Shown: positions 12,040 through 24,814, counted from the first letter of the stretch. The stretch is 64,000 bases of DNA from Flaccisagitta enflata (GCA_965153355.1 OZ231127.1:88722001-88786000), one strand, 5' to 3'. The notes: generated by a model not told the origin, from the sequence alone. Program-made: numbers and translations.

Positions 12040-12096
12040 TATCACTGCCCCTGCCCACCGCCATGCGACTTCGGTGGCCGTGTATCCGGCCATTTT
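12040..12096 (-). mobile_element. HINE-like element, 5' end fragment
   Basis: CCCCTGCCCACCGCCATGCG followed by GGCCGTGTATCCGGCC is the reverse complement of the standard 5' end (GGCCGGATACACGGC, then GTGGGCAGGGG). It abuts copy 2 of the GATGCG subfamily. Confidence 0.75.
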
Positions 12097-12164
12097 GAAT
12101 TAATATATGGGAGAGGAACATTGAAAAGTGTCGCCATAATGAATCATGTATGATGATCAATTGA

Positions 12165-12306
12165 TCAGTAACAAGGCCAAGTTGGCCAAGTAGGTGCGCC
12201 ATGTGGATTGTCTTAACGTTCGCATTACCGACAGACCACCCAACCAACCAACCAACCGACAGACCAACAGACACAGCCAATTATAGAGGTGCTTTGGCGC
12301 GTCTAA
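12165..12306 (+). mobile_element. HINE-like element, GGTGCG subfamily
   Basis: Begins AACAAGGCCAAGTTGGCCAAG, then AGGTGCGCCA; has an ACCAACCAACC tract; ends ATTATAGAGGTGCTTTGGCGCGTCTAAAAA. The 5' GGTGCGCCA is nearly the inverse of the 3' TGGCGCGTC. A relative lies reversed at 24150-24272. Confidence 0.75.
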
Positions 12307-12607
12307 AAAAGGAAACAAGTTTGGTGGAGTTTCAGTCCAAGATGGAAACTGCCTGAAAATCTTGATTGTGTTTTACCATCACGTTATCAATTTGCGAAGG
12401 CAAGAGAAAGAATCTATAACTTATCATCACCGCCAAGTTACTATATGATATCTTGACAGATTTTATCGAGATTTATCGAGATTTATCAATTCTTTTTATC
12501 GGGAATCTTGAACATATGTGACGTAGCCATCGACGGACATACAAACGGAGGCACTCTCTCTTTGCCATTGTCTCTACCTTCTCTTTCTCTGCCACGTCCT
12601 TCCAAGT

Positions 12608-12610
<3 letters not shown>

Positions 12611-12666
<56 letters not shown>

Positions 12667-12668
12667 CT
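12611..12668. repeat. (CT)n microsatellite
   Basis: About 50 bp of CT repeats, followed to 13320 by a long pyrimidine-rich strand (CTTTCTTC-type) with no exon-like pattern. Confidence 0.9.
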
Positions 12669-13381
12669 CTCTATTCTCTTTCTCTTCGTTAATATCTAGT
12701 TGGTCTCACTACGAAAGCAAAAACTCCTTTTCTTAACGACAATCTGATGATCAGGGGAAAACTCTATCCACGAGGTCAGGATATATATCTTGACAGAATA
12801 ATGCTCTCGTTTTTCTCTCCTTTTTTCCATTCTCCTCTCCTCTATATCAGAGTAATAATTCCCTTTCTTCAGTCTTTTTTTCTTTTCTCTTCAAGAAAAA
12901 GAAATATTGCTCTCTATCTCCCCGCCCATGTTCTCGTTTTTCTTTTCTTTTTCCCCCCATTACGTAGTTACACCTTTACTCGCTCTCTTTTTTTTTACTC
13001 CATTACTGTCCTTCCCCCCCTCTTTCTTTTGTTTCATACTTCCTTTGTTCACTTCCTATGTGCTACCTATTCTCCCGTCTTCCTTTCGCTTTACTCTTAT
13101 TTTACCCAATTCGTCTCCTAATTGTTGCTCCCCAATCTCCATATTTCCTTCCGTTCCAACCGTCCTTTACTTCTCCACTCCTCTTTCTTCCATTCTTCTA
13201 CCGTTGCTTCCTCCCTTTCCTCCTTTTCTTCTCCTTCCCTTTTCCCTTCCTCCCTTCCTCCCTTCTTCACGATATTGCCATTGTTTTCCTTTCCCTTCCT
13301 TCTTCCTGCCTTCTCCACATTAAGTCTCAATGGAGCATACACTAGCGCGTGCCAAAGTAAGAGAGGACGGTAGACAGGAAG

Positions 13382-13599
<218 letters not shown>

Positions 13600-13783
13600 G
13601 ACAAACTGAGACAGATAGACAGAGACAGAAAATTCGAAAACAGAGACTGACATTGAGAGAGAGACGTACTATTTTAGAGACGAAAGAAAAGGGGAAATGA
13701 CAAAATATCTCTGACGTAATGACAGACATAAGTCTAGACCTAAAGACGGAAAGATAAAGACTTTGAGACTTGCCGTCATCGTC

Positions 13784-14050
13784 GTAATCATCATCATCGC
13801 CGTCGTCGTCATCGTCGTCGTTGTAATCATCATCGCCGTCGTCGTCATCGTCGTCGTCGTCGTCGCCGCCGCCGTCGTCGTCGTCGCTATCGTCGTTCTG
13901 ATGTAAAGAAAAGACAGGACGTACCGACTGTTAATGGCTAATGGCTTTGAGAAGATATGTCAATCACTTAACGAAGCAATAACGTAGCATCGGCCTTCGT
14001 CGTCATCGTCGTCGTTATCGTCATCGTCGTCGTCATCGTCAGCGTCGTCA

Positions 14051-14088
<38 letters not shown>

Positions 14089-14105
14089 ATCGTCGCTTCG
14101 TCACA
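13784..14105. repeat. (GTC/ATC)n trinucleotide arrays
   Basis: Two blocks (13784-13895 and 13995-14100) of CGTCGTCATCGTCGTCG-type repeats, separated by about 100 bp of unique DNA. Confidence 0.9.
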
Positions 14106-14139
14106 AACGTTTTTATACGATGACAACGACTATCGGCGA

Positions 14140-15190
14140 TAGAGAGGATGGTGATGGTGAAGGCAGAGAAGGAGGAGGGGGAGGAGGCGGGGGAGGAAGA
14201 AGCGGGGGAGGAAGAGGTGGTAGAGGAGGCGGCTAAGGTGTTAGCGGCAAAGAGAAGCGGTAGAGTAAGAAATTGTGGGGGCGGCAATGGAAGTGGAATG
14301 GAAGTTTTAGTGGCAATGGACAAGTGGTAATGGTAGTGGAGGTAAATGAGAAGGAGGAGGCAGAAGGAGGAGGCAGAAACACTGACAAAGGTGTGAGCGG
14401 CAAAAGAAAGCGGCAGGGGAAGGGGGCGGTATATATGGCAGAGGTCAAGACGGCGGAACGGGTGGAAGCGGCAATGAAACCGATATGGAGGTGGTAGTGG
14501 AGGCAATGCGATGGGTAATTATGGAGGCGGCAAAAAACGCGGAAGAGGCAGGAGAGGCGGAGGAGGAGGAGGAGGCAGAGAAGGCGGAAGAGGCGGCATC
14601 TGCGACAAAGAGAAGCGGCAATGGAGGAAACAGAGATAATGGAGGAGGTGGAGGAGGTGGAGGCAATTAGGGCCACGGAGCTTTCAAGAGCTGCTTTTGG
14701 GGTGATTGAGAGCTTTGCAGGGACCACCAAACCATGATTTTGTCGCTCCTACCATCATCAAAATCATTCTCCTCCTTTGAGAGGAGGTGGAGGAGGCGGG
14801 AATGAGGGCAGACGCCAAAACGGCGGCAAATTTGAAGGTGGTGAAGTGTTTTAGAGACAGGGGGTGGAGGTAGAAGAGGCGGAGGAGGCAGGGTCAATGG
14901 CATAAGGAGAGGCGGTGGCGAGGTTGTGAGTGGTAAAAGAAGCGTTCATAGAGACAAGAGAATATGAAGGAGGTGGTTGGGGCAGGTAGGTAGGAATCTG
15001 GGTTAGGGGCAGAGGAGGCGGCTTTTGAGGAAGTGGTAGTGGAAGCAATGAGTTAGGTAATGGAGGGGGCGAAGAATGAGACGGAGAAGGCGGAGGAGGA
15101 GGCGAAGGAGGAAGTGGCTGTTGAGGAAGTGGTTGTGGAGGCAATGAGTTAGGTAATGGAGGGGGCGAAGAATGAGACGGAGGAGGAGTC
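14140..15190. repeat. GGA/GGC-rich purine tract
   Basis: About 1 kb of imperfect GGAGGCGG-type purine-rich sequence, including a duplicated segment (GTAATGGAGGGGGCGAAGAA at about 15056 and 15152). Frames reading as Pro/Ser-rich or Gly/Glu-rich proteins have no domain support, so I treat it as low complexity. Confidence 0.65.
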
Positions 15191-15635
15191 AAGCAGAATG
15201 ATATTGTTTCACTTTTCATAAAGTTAGGACTACCAAGAGATGCGTAAATGGCCATTTCAGTCAATCTTTTTGAGGTTTATTTGTAGACCACACTGTTCAG
15301 TATGTACAGTTGTACACATGACCATTGACCATACAAAAATTCTAGAAAAACCAAGATCAAAAATACAATTCGACAGACAGACAGACAGATACACTGACAG
15401 ATAGACATATAGATAGATAGAAAAAAACATACAGAAAGACAGACCAGCTAATAAAAAAAAAAGACACGTTGAGAAATATCCCATCCTTGTAGCCATTTTT
15501 GAATCTCTGACAATCTTGGTTAATGAGGATTGTCTCTTTGCCGTAACTTCTTTTTAGTTCTTACATCTTTGGGTCTTTCTTTTAAGTTAAAACGATTCCT
15601 TTGGTTGGGATTAAGTTTTTTTTTTCCAGCTTTTT

Positions 15636-16175
15636 GGGCAGCGGCCCCAAAGGGCCGATGTCCTGTAGAACACAGGGGCGAATTTCCATACCTCCGTCCG
15701 TCCGTCCCCCCCCCATTGGCCTCAAATTTGCCCTCCCAGCCCTCAAATTCGTCCTCCCAGCCCTCAAATTTGCCCTCCCAGCCCTCAATTTAGCCCCCCA
15801 GGCCTCAAATCAGCTTTCCAGGCTTCAGATCAGCCCCCCACCTCAAATCTGACCTCCAGACCTCAAATCTGCCTTCCAGACCCTCAATTAGCCCTCCAAG
15901 CATAAAATCAGCCCTCCATGGCTTAAATTTGCCCTCCAAACCTCAGATCGGCTCTCCAAGCTTTAATTATGCCCCCCAGCCTTCAAATATGCCTTCAGCA
16001 GCCTAAATCAGTCATCTAAGGCCTGAAATATGCCCCCTCAGGACGTATGGAAATTCCCCCCTGTGTTCTACAGGACATCGGCCCTTTGGGGCCGCTGCCC
16101 TGCTCTCACTCCACTTCTTCACTGGATCACCCCCAGCAGGGCATCGGGTACCGCTGACCATGTGCGATCCTTGGA
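15636..16175 (+). mobile_element. Minisatellite-core element (family C), copy 2, both ends
   Basis: GGGCAGCGGCCCCAAAGGG and GATGTCCTGTAGAACACAGG near the left are repeated in inverse near 16043-16107, so this copy is a foldback. Between them lie GTCCGTCC, then about 14 copies of a roughly 22-bp core (CCTCAAATTTGCCCTCCCAG) from about 15716 to 16030. The right flank CATCGGGTACCGCTGACCATG is shared with other copies. Confidence 0.85.
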
Positions 16176-16370
16176 TGACTAGTTAAATTTGCACCTTTCT
16201 CGAGTTTTATCGTTTGTTTCCTCTCGGAATCTTGCTGCCGTTGCCAGTTTGAGCTGCCGGCCTGAGTTGCCGGTCTGAGTTGCCAGTTTGAGTTACAAGT
16301 TTGAATTACAAGACTGACTGCAACTCTAGTTTATTCAGTACTCGGACTAATTGTCAACCTGTGGCGTAAT

Positions 16371-16379
16371 CTGTCTGTG

Positions 16380-16418
<39 letters not shown>

Positions 16419-16550
16419 GTGTCTGTCTGTGTGTCTGTCTGTCTGTGTGTCTGTCTGTGTGTCTGTGTGTCTGTGTGTCTGTGTGTCTGTCTGTGTGTCT
16501 TTCTGTCTGATTGTCTGTCTGTCTGTCTGTCTGTCGGTCTGTCTGTGAGT
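16371..16550. repeat. (CTGT/GTGT)n microsatellite
   Basis: About 175 bp of CTGT and GTGT repeats. Cys-Val-Ser and Thr-Asp-Arg frames are artefacts. Confidence 0.95.
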
Positions 16551-16842
16551 TTGAAGGAGAGGGTGTTGTGGATTCCATAATGTGGACGGAAGATATTGTA
16601 GCGCAGCATTACTTGTTTAATTTCATTTTTGATAGAGTTATTGCTCTAAAAGCTTGTCGATATATTTATGCTCAAGATAGTAAGTGTAGTCATATTTGCA
16701 CCTCCGACTTACGCGACGTTTGCCGATGGACCTTGTTAGTATTTTACCAAATTCACTTTCACCCTGGTTACGGAAATTTATGTGTCTCGGCTTTTTAATG
16801 TAGACAGGCATTAGGAACGAGTTACATACGGGCTCTTTTTTC

Positions 16843-17060
16843 AGCCATTGAGGGCCTTTCTCCACACGAGACAATCACATTTCGAGAAAGGGCCACTCGA
16901 TCGCTCGCTCGCTACGTACGTTTACTCACGCTGCTCACCCACTTTACATCACTCCATTGTTTTACGCTCGCTCCGCTCATTCACTCCATTTACGAGCTCA
17001 CTCACTCACTTATCCCACACACTTATGATGGGGTTGCGGATATCCATGAATATGTGTTGA
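16843..17060 (-). mobile_element. Family D MITE, reverse copy
   Basis: The reverse complement of the family-D interior is recognisable (GGGCCACTCGATCGCTCGCT, CTCACTCACTCACTTATCCCA, ATATTCATGGATAT). The ends are degraded compared with 33896-34155. Confidence 0.6.
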
Positions 17061-17464
17061 AGCTGTTAACGAGATTAACAGGAATGATCTCAATTATTGC
17101 TTTACCAGAAATACGCCCTGAAAGTGATTACATCCTGGAGGGGGGGGGGGAAATCGGTTCTCCGACGCTATTTTACTTGATTAATTGTTTTCGCCATTTC
17201 CGCCAGAGCGCGAGCGGCTCGATTCAATCTGCGGCTTGATTCAATCCTGACTCTTGTCTTTTTTCCCCTTCTTTTGCTTCCTTTAATTCTTTTGTTTTTT
17301 TTAATCACAACTTTTTAAATTTTTCTGTCCTTTTTTTTTTTGCTTCTTTTATCTTTTTCCTTTCCCATTTACATATTCAAATTCAAATAGACCATTAAAA
17401 TTGTTCTTTTCTCTCTACTGGTCTATGTTTTTTTCTGGAGCCATTTTTCTTCTTTCTCTTGTCC
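17061..17464. other. No gene seen
   Basis: Unique and T-rich sequence. No exon or regulatory motif that I can support. Confidence 0.4.
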
Positions 17465-17467
17465 TCA

Positions 17468-17560
<93 letters not shown>

Positions 17561-17562
17561 GC

Positions 17563-17596
<34 letters not shown>

Positions 17597-17598
17597 GA
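17465..17598. repeat. (TTG)n microsatellite
   Basis: About 130 bp of TTG repeats with one GCTG interruption. Poly-Cys, poly-Leu and poly-Gln frames are artefacts. Confidence 0.95.
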
Positions 17599-17824
17599 GT
17601 TGTCTCTTTTATTCCTTTCATTTAATCTTCTCGTGTGAAGGGACGGAAGAATGAAGTAATGAAAGACCACAATTATTGTCCATTTATCCACATGACTGAG
17701 GGTGCACGCTGTCAAAGGAAACTGGCAAAAATTGTCAATGACAAAAATTTTTCTTGTCAAACTGACATGGCTGAGTACATGACCAAACATCTTAACCTTG
17801 TCCCCAACCTACCCTTTTCCTCCA

Positions 17825-17829
<5 letters not shown>

Positions 17830-17893
<64 letters not shown>
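17830..17893. repeat. (CT)n microsatellite
   Basis: About 60 bp of CT repeats, 250 bp upstream of the start codon of the neurexin-like gene; it may lie in its promoter or 5' UTR. Confidence 0.9.
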
Positions 17894-17896
<3 letters not shown>

Positions 17897-18143
17897 CCCT
17901 CTCATATTTGCAGGGCGAGTAGCGTGTAGTGGTCGGTCTTCTCGCTTGAAAACCCAAAAGTCTTTCGTCTCTCCAAAAAAAAAAAAAACCCTCAAAAACA
18001 TCGAATCCGCGAAACTCAAACGGATTAACACAAGCCGGCCGTCAAAAAAAGGAAATATATAAAGAAAGAAACAGAAGAAAGAACAAAACCCGGCCGGCTT
18101 AATGACAAAGAAAAAACAAACCAATTAAAAAAAAAAAAGAAAT

Positions 18144-18371
18144 ATGGCCACAACTCGAAAGATGAATTCGGCGTCGGTGCCGGATTCTAGCGCCAAAAGC
18201 GGCGCCGCCAACAGCAAAATCGGCGGCAAAATCGGCGGCAGATTCGGCGGCGGCAAAGCTCTATTATGTCTGCTAGCCTCGATGGTGGTCTTTTGTTTGC
18301 TCGTCTCGACGATTGAAGGACTTCATCTCGATGGAACCAAGCAGACCTACGTCAAATACCCAAAATGGCAG
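18144..18371 (+). CDS. NRXN: Exon 1: signal peptide and start of LNS1
   Basis: The ATG at 18144 opens 76 codons. After a 37-residue polar, Lys/Gly-rich leader comes a hydrophobic core (ALLCLLASMVVFCLLVS, residues 39-55), a plausible cleavage site near Gly59, then LHLDGTKQTYVKYPKWQ. This mirrors alpha-neurexins, where the mature protein begins with a short strand ending in a W-containing (F/Y)xKW motif. The exon ends CAG before GTGAGA, phase 0. The n-region is long for a signal peptide; Met7 is an alternative start. Neurexins are neuronal adhesion receptors, and the signal directs the domain to the cell surface. Confidence 0.85.
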
Positions 18372-18404
18372 GTGAGAGACCTCACAGGAGAGAGGAGAGG
18401 AAAC

Positions 18405-18547
<143 letters not shown>

Positions 18548-18864
18548 ACCAAGCACACCTACGTCCGGGTGTTTTTTTGGCAATATTCTGTTTTTATTAT
18601 TCTATTTTTGTTATTTTATTATGCCGTTCAATTGCGTGAAAATGATAACCTAAGGTTAATGAGGTCACTTATCAAGTTTTTAAAAAAGGTGATTTTCCAA
18701 TTTTAGAAGGTTCATTGACTTCATATTGGGCTTCTGATAATGAGTATCCACCATAAAAAAAAAGAGACCAAAAAAAAAAAAACAAAAAAAAACAAAAACA
18801 AAAACAAAAAAACAAAAACAAAAACAAAAACAAAAACAAACAAAAAACGAAAAAATTGATAAAA

Positions 18865-18989
18865 AACAAGGCCGTATACACGGCAGCATTAGTCGCGGAC
18901 AAGTGGGCAGGAGCGAAAATCTCAAAAAACAACTTTGTGACGGACGGACGGACGGACCAACCGAAAAGTGGCCTATAGAGTCGCGTGCG

Positions 18990-18991
<2 letters not shown>
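18865..18991 (+). mobile_element. HINE-like element, 3' hairpin overrun by (GT)n
   Basis: AACAAGGCCGTATACACGGC, then AGTCGCGGACAAGTGGGCAGG, GACGGACGGACGGACC and CTATAGAGTCGCGTGCGCG. The hairpin loses its second arm to the adjoining (GT)n tract (about 18990-19121), suggesting the microsatellite grew from the element's end. Confidence 0.75.
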
Positions 18992-19122
<131 letters not shown>

Positions 19123-19434
19123 GTTTGATTTTTTGTTTGCGGCTTCGCCTTCTCGAAAGAGAGGCAGATACATACAGGCACAGACAAAGACAGAAAAAGA
19201 AAGATGAAAAGCATATTTTATAAAAGATTATGCAACGATTAAGACAGAAAGACAGAGAAACAGAGAGACAGAAAGACAGAGCGACAGAGACACAGAAAGA
19301 CAGAGACGATCGGTGAGCTGCCGAGGGGGATAAATGAGAGAAAGAAACAAGAATGAGATGCACATTGGAACAGATTAAAACGACAAAAGCATTTGAATAA
19401 TCAATGCAACAGAGAATGAAACTGAGATAAGGAG

Positions 19435-20345
19435 AGAATTGTCTGGATAGCCGAGGCACGGTGCGCAGAAGAGTATCTCTGCTAGCCCGAGACAAAGTAG
19501 CATAGGGCTTATGTTTGAGCGCACTGAATGAGCAAAGTGAGCTATGGAAAGCTACTAAGAATGAACAGGTCCCGTAGATTACAGGGAACTTTCGTTTGTT
19601 TGTCCGTCCGTCTGTCCATCCGTCCATCCGTCTGTCCGTCCGTCTGTTGGTCCGTCCGTCCGTCCGTCCGTCCGTCCGTCCGTCCGTCCGTCCGTCCGTC
19701 CGTCCGTCCGTCCGTCCGTCTGTCCGTCCGTCCGTCCGTCCGTCCGTCCGTCCGCCTGTCTGTCCGTCCATGTCTGTCCATCTATCCGTCCACCCATCCA
19801 TCCGCCTCTCTGCACTTTCTCTGGCCTGAACACCTTCCATTTGGCCTTCTGCCTCTCAGGCCTGAATCTGCTCTCAGGCCTGAATCTGAGGGTAGATTTC
19901 AGGCCTGAGAGGGCAGATTCAAGGCCTGAGAGGACAGGTTTCAGGCCTGGAAGGGCAAAAAAAATTTTAGGCCTGAGATGGCAGATTCAAGGCCTAAGAG
20001 GGCAGATTTCAGGCCTGAGAGGGCAGATTTTAGGCCTGAGAGGGCAGATTTCAGGCCTGAGAGGGCCGGGGGGACAAACGGACGGACGGACGGACGAACG
20101 GACGAACGGACAAATGGACGAACAAACGAACGAAAGTCCCCTGTGTTCTACAGGACTTCGTTCCCTTTGGGGCCGCTGCCCAAAAAGAGATAAGCAGAGA
20201 ATTGTCTGGATGGCCGAGGCTCGGTGCGCTAAAGAGGTCCAATGCTTGCACGAGGCAAAGCAGCATAGGGCTAATGTTTGAGCAGTGAGAGTAAGCAAGG
20301 TGAGCGATGGAAAGCTACTAAGAATGAAACAGAGATAAGCAGTGA
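19435..20345. repeat. 140-bp direct repeats flanking a family-C element
   Basis: A segment beginning GAGAATTGTCTGGATAGCC and ending GGAAAGCTACTAAGAATGAA occurs at about 19435-19567 and again at 20195-20330. A third start (GAATTGTCTGGATGGTCGAGG) lies at about 20344. The family-C element sits between the first two copies. Confidence 0.75.
19567..20190 (+). mobile_element. Minisatellite-core element (family C), copy 3
   Basis: Left end GTAGATTACAGGGAACTTTCG leads into about 150 bp of pure GTCC (19607-19755). Then comes a core of about eight repeats of roughly 25 bp (AGGCCTGAGAGGGCAGATTT), a GACGGACGAACG tract, and CCCCTGTGTTCTACAGGAC followed by CCCTTTGGGGCCGCTGCCC. Confidence 0.85.
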
Positions 20346-20435
20346 ATTGTCTGGATGGTCGAGGCTCAAAATGATTGAGTGAGATGAATTTAAAATGTAA
20401 CTGAGACATGGAGAGGAAATTTAAATTTCTTTTCC

Positions 20436-20470
<35 letters not shown>

Positions 20471-21832
20471 AAAAAAAACAACATTTTTTTAAATTCACTA
20501 ATTTTATTAAAGACTGATTGTAAGCAGTAGAGTATGAACGCTTTGACACCCACATTTGTGCACTGTGCTACCAAACGTTTATAAAACAGTTGTGCCTCGA
20601 TAATGAACCTACACGGTCCAACAGTAAAGCAACAGCGCATTTATCGATGTACACCATTGCACCGAGCTGGATTCTCGAGCCACAACTTAAGACATAAGAT
20701 ACTCATGTGCATCAGATTTATGTGTAGCGATCAGCGCAATTGTCATTATGGCTTCGCGCCGATGTGTTTTTTCTTAAATTATGCAAAAACGCTGTATAAA
20801 GAAGTTTGGTAGTTAATCTTTTTTTCTAAGGAGAAAAAAATACTTTTGCATTCATGTCGTGATTCTGTTAATCCCCACGCCTTAACGTCCGACCATGGGA
20901 AGACCCGCTCAGGGCGGTGTTACATGATGTTGACAACCCCCTCCGGCCCTCGAGCAGTGGTCCTGCACCTGTGACCGGTTGAGTGGCTGAGTGACGTGTA
21001 GCGCGTCCGGGGAACAGGGAACGTCTCTATTTCGGCTCTCCGTCGCGTATTCTTTTCCAAATTCTAAGCACTCGACATTGTTGCTTTAAGGTGCAACTGC
21101 GTTAATAACTTCATGGATTTCTTTTCAAATATGCAAATGTATTCAATTTATTGTTTGAATTTAGTGAGAAATAAATGGTTTCTCTAGTGCCAATTTTGAA
21201 ATACTTAATTCAGATTATTTATGCCATTTTAAAGAACACAAATTTTTAAAACCGCGTTATGCAAATCAGGTTTTTTTATCTTACTCCACGAATGTTTCTT
21301 TTTATTTGCGCTTGTTTTTTCGCCTTTCTGTATTCTTAAACATGATTCATTCATAATTTTAGCCACATGATCGACGCTCTAGGGGTTGGTATCACAATTG
21401 ATCGGTTGGTTGGTTGGTCGGCAACTTTTTTCGGAATAAACCCCCTTAAGTAGTCTCAGTAAATGCGCATTTCCATCTCTCCCCAGTCCCCCCCCCCCCC
21501 TTGCGCGCCGTTGTTTTGACCCCAGGTTGCTTGTTCTTTTCTTTTTTTCAATCTTCTTTTCTTTATTTCATTTGTTCTTCTCTCTATTCATTTGTTATTA
21601 CATCTTTTTTCATTTGATCTTCTTCTTCTTTCCTTTCTTCTTTTCTTTATTTATTTGTTCTTTTTCTTCTTTCTTTTGTTCTTTTTTTATTTCATTTGTT
21701 CTTTCCTTTATTCATTTGTTATTTCCTTTATTCATTTGTTCTTTTCTTTTCCTCATTTGTTCTTTTCTTTATTCATTTGTTCTTTTCTTTTCCTCATTTG
21801 GCCTTTCCTTTTCCTTTTTCCCCCCATTGCAG

Positions 21833-21974
21833 GCGTGTCAAAACGGTTCTCTTTCGTTCCAATTTCGTACGGACCGGGAACACGGACTTCTCATGTACAC
21901 GGACGACGGAGGACAATTCGATTTTTTCGAAATTAGGCTCATTAAGGGAGAAGCCGTTGTCAGACTTAATCTAG
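21833..21974 (+). CDS. NRXN: Exon 2: LNS1 domain, first half
   Basis: Phase 0 start after CCCATTGCAG, phase 1 end before GTAAGG. It translates from ACQNGSLSFQFRTDREHG through LLMYTDDGGQFDFFEI to LIKGEAVVRLNL. The GLLMYTDDGGxxDFFEIxLxxG pattern is typical of neurexin LNS1, where Drosophila and vertebrate proteins have a GLVLYxDDxG(x)nDFxEL series. The first cysteine follows the KW motif of exon 1 as in vertebrate neurexins. Confidence 0.9.
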
Positions 21975-22004
21975 GTAAGGACCCGAAGATCTTTATATAT
22001 ATGG

Positions 22005-22251
<247 letters not shown>

Positions 22252-22384
22252 CCTTAACCATTGACGCACAGAAAGGCAAACATATGAAAAGAGAGACGGA
22301 CAGACAGAGACATACAAGTCGACAGACTACAGAAATGTAAACTGACAAACAAGGAGCCACACACACAGCCCGATAAACAGACAC

Positions 22385-22705
<321 letters not shown>

Positions 22706-23090
22706 CACACACATACATTGAAAGAAAAGGGGAATAATGTGCCAGTGCCGTGGTTACGATTGGAAATAGATGAAGGAATAAAGAGAGAGGGAAAATTATG
22801 AATTGATGATGGTGGATGGTGATGGATGGGATGGATGGGATGGATGGGAGGAGAAAAAACAATTACCAGTGAATTAGAACTGGAACCAAAGTGTGATACT
22901 TTTATCACGCTCATTACAAGATCGGTCATGCGTTCACTAGTAATATCATATTTCTCATCGAGATATGAAAGAATGTGTCTTTAAACACCTCTTCCCTTTA
23001 GTCCCTCTAGTCCCTTTGGTCCCTTTCACAGTCAGAACCTTCACTTTGCCGTTCGTATTACTGCCCGCATTTGTGTCCACATTTGTGTCC

Positions 23091-23300
23091 ACATTTCTGT
23101 CCACAACTCCATCTCACTCTCAACTGGAGTTTTTTTAATACCACTCCTGTTTAGACTTTAATCCCTTCTACGGTGCAGTCAGTACCCCAACTTTGCCATC
23201 CACATTTCTGTCCACAACTCCATCTCACTCTCAACTGGAGGTTTTTTTAATACCACTCCTGTTTAGACTTTTATCCCTTCTACAGTGCAGTCAGAATCTT
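23091..23300. repeat. Tandem duplication, about 111 bp x 2
   Basis: ACATTTCTGTCCACAACTCC starts both copies (23091 and 23202). They share CAACTGGAG, TTTAATACCACTCCTG and TTCTACGGTGCAGTCAG with few differences. Upstream, GTGTCCACATTT is repeated on its own. Confidence 0.8.
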
Positions 23301-24149
23301 CATTTTGCCCCTCAACTGCAGTTCGGCCCTTTCTTCTGCCCATTTGGCAATTCTATATAAGAGGCCGCATCTCTCACCTGGTGTCCGTCCCTAGTTTCTC
23401 TGCCTTATGCTATCTAGGCAGTTTCCCTTTTTGGCCCACAACTCTCTTCTGTCGTTGGCAACCTTCCTTCCATAACTACCAACCACCACCCCACCTACCA
23501 CCTACCTACCACCTACCAACTGTCTACTTCAACTCTCCTCTACAGTCCGCACCTCCTATACACAAGCCACCCTTTAGAGTCTGCACCACCTCCCTCTGAA
23601 GGGTCCATCTCCCCTTCCACCCTTCCACCCTTCCTCCCTTCCACCCTTCCACCCTTCCACCTTGCTCGCTTTATGAAAAAGTAATGAGCTTGACCGGATA
23701 CACGCGCGATTCTATTTCAAGCGTGGATAATAATTTACCATTTAATATCAAACAGCTGAAAATGATAAAAGATATTGTAAATGGGCAAATATTGTGTGGG
23801 ATATTAATAGAAAGCATAAAACCGGTAAAAACATGAATGAGATTTGAAATATTCTCGCGTTCTAATCAAAAGTTACTTCGTCTTTTTTGTTATGAATTGA
23901 AAAGTGTAGCACTGAAGCGTAGACGTTGAGCGACAACGTCAACAAAAACAATGTAAACATATCGCTTCATCCTTTCAAACAAGATGTTGATCTTTTTTTT
24001 ATATATATAAGAATCAAGGGCCCAAAGCCTTCGATACATTAAATAAAGAAAGTTTGAAGGCTGTGTGATCTTCGTGTTGATCATGCTTAAATGATGAATT
24101 CATTGAATTACCGATATTTGGGGCATGCGTCATATCTTTTGTGTTTATT

Positions 24150-24272
24150 AGGTGCGACAAAGCACCTCTATAACTGGCTGTGTCCGTTGGTCGGTTGGTC
24201 TGTCTTTGGTAACATACTCGTTCGACGATCCACACGTCCTTATTGGCCTACATGGCCTTGTTAATTGTTATT
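24150..24272 (-). mobile_element. HINE-like element, GGTGCG subfamily, reverse copy
   Basis: AGGTGCGACAAAGCACCTC forms the terminal hairpin. It is followed by TATAACTGGCTGTGTCCG, a GTTGGTCGGTTGG tract and CATGGCCTTGTTAATTG. Reverse-complemented it aligns with 12165-12306. Confidence 0.7.
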
Positions 24273-24308
24273 CATATTCTATTTCTAACCTTAAATGTTT
24301 ATTCTCAG

Positions 24309-24356
24309 CTGAAAAGAAAGACGATGCTGATGAAGGAGTTGACCAAGCCGCGTCTG
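24309..24356 (+). CDS. Possible cassette exon in LNS1, 48 bp
   Basis: TTTCTAACCTTAAATG then TTTATTCTCAG makes a good branch-site and acceptor context. The 48 bp are open in the phase 1-1 frame required between exons 2 and 3 and would add EKKDDADEGVDQAAS plus split codons after ...VRLNL. The donor GTACAA is weak. The insertion point falls in the loop after the strand ending NLG, matching where splice site 2 interrupts LNS2 of vertebrate neurexins. Transcript evidence would be needed to accept it. Confidence 0.35.
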
Positions 24357-24603
24357 GTACAACACTGATTCGTTACTGTCTCATTCACTCATCATAACCT
24401 CTTTTTTTTCTTGGAGTGTAGTTTTCGTTTACATCCTTTTACTCCGACTAATAGATTTACATACTTTACACTTGATTTCTAACGATGTAGTGTCAGAATT
24501 ATTCTTTTTTTTTGCCCCCCTTATGTTGCTCGGTCAATGAAAGATCCCTTAGAACCGGCCTGACAGAAAGGTGGTCGGGGTAAACATGTATTCTTGTTAT
24601 TTT

Positions 24604-24814
24604 AAGTCGCGTGCACGCGACTCTACAACCCGCTTTGTCCGTCCGTCCATTGGTCGGTCAATCGGTCGGTCGGTCGGTCGGTCGGTCACGTTTAACTTTT
24701 TTCATGATTTTATTTCTTTGACCCCACAGCCCCTGCCCAAATAGTCTAGTGACCTCAAATATGGCCCCTGCCCACCTGCACGCGACTTTGGTTGCCGTGT
24801 ATCCGGCCTTGTTT
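24604..24814 (-). mobile_element. HINE-like element, GTCGCG subfamily, full copy
   Basis: AGTCGCGTGCACGCGACT (perfect hairpin), CTACAACCCGCTTTGTCCG, a (GGTC)n tract, CCCCTGCCCACCTGCACGCG and GCCGTGTATCCGGCCTTGTTT. The 5' subterminal motif (GTCGCGTGC on the element strand) is the inverse of the hairpin arm GCACGCGAC. Confidence 0.9.

Noticed and set aside
14087-15264. Proline/serine-rich minus-strand frames resembling structural proteins
   Set aside because: The underlying DNA is an imperfect GGA/GGC repeat that is open in several frames.
19600-20190. CRISPR-like array from regularly spaced repeats
   Set aside because: Eukaryotic context; the spacers are not unique sequences but diverged minisatellite units, and no cas-like genes exist.
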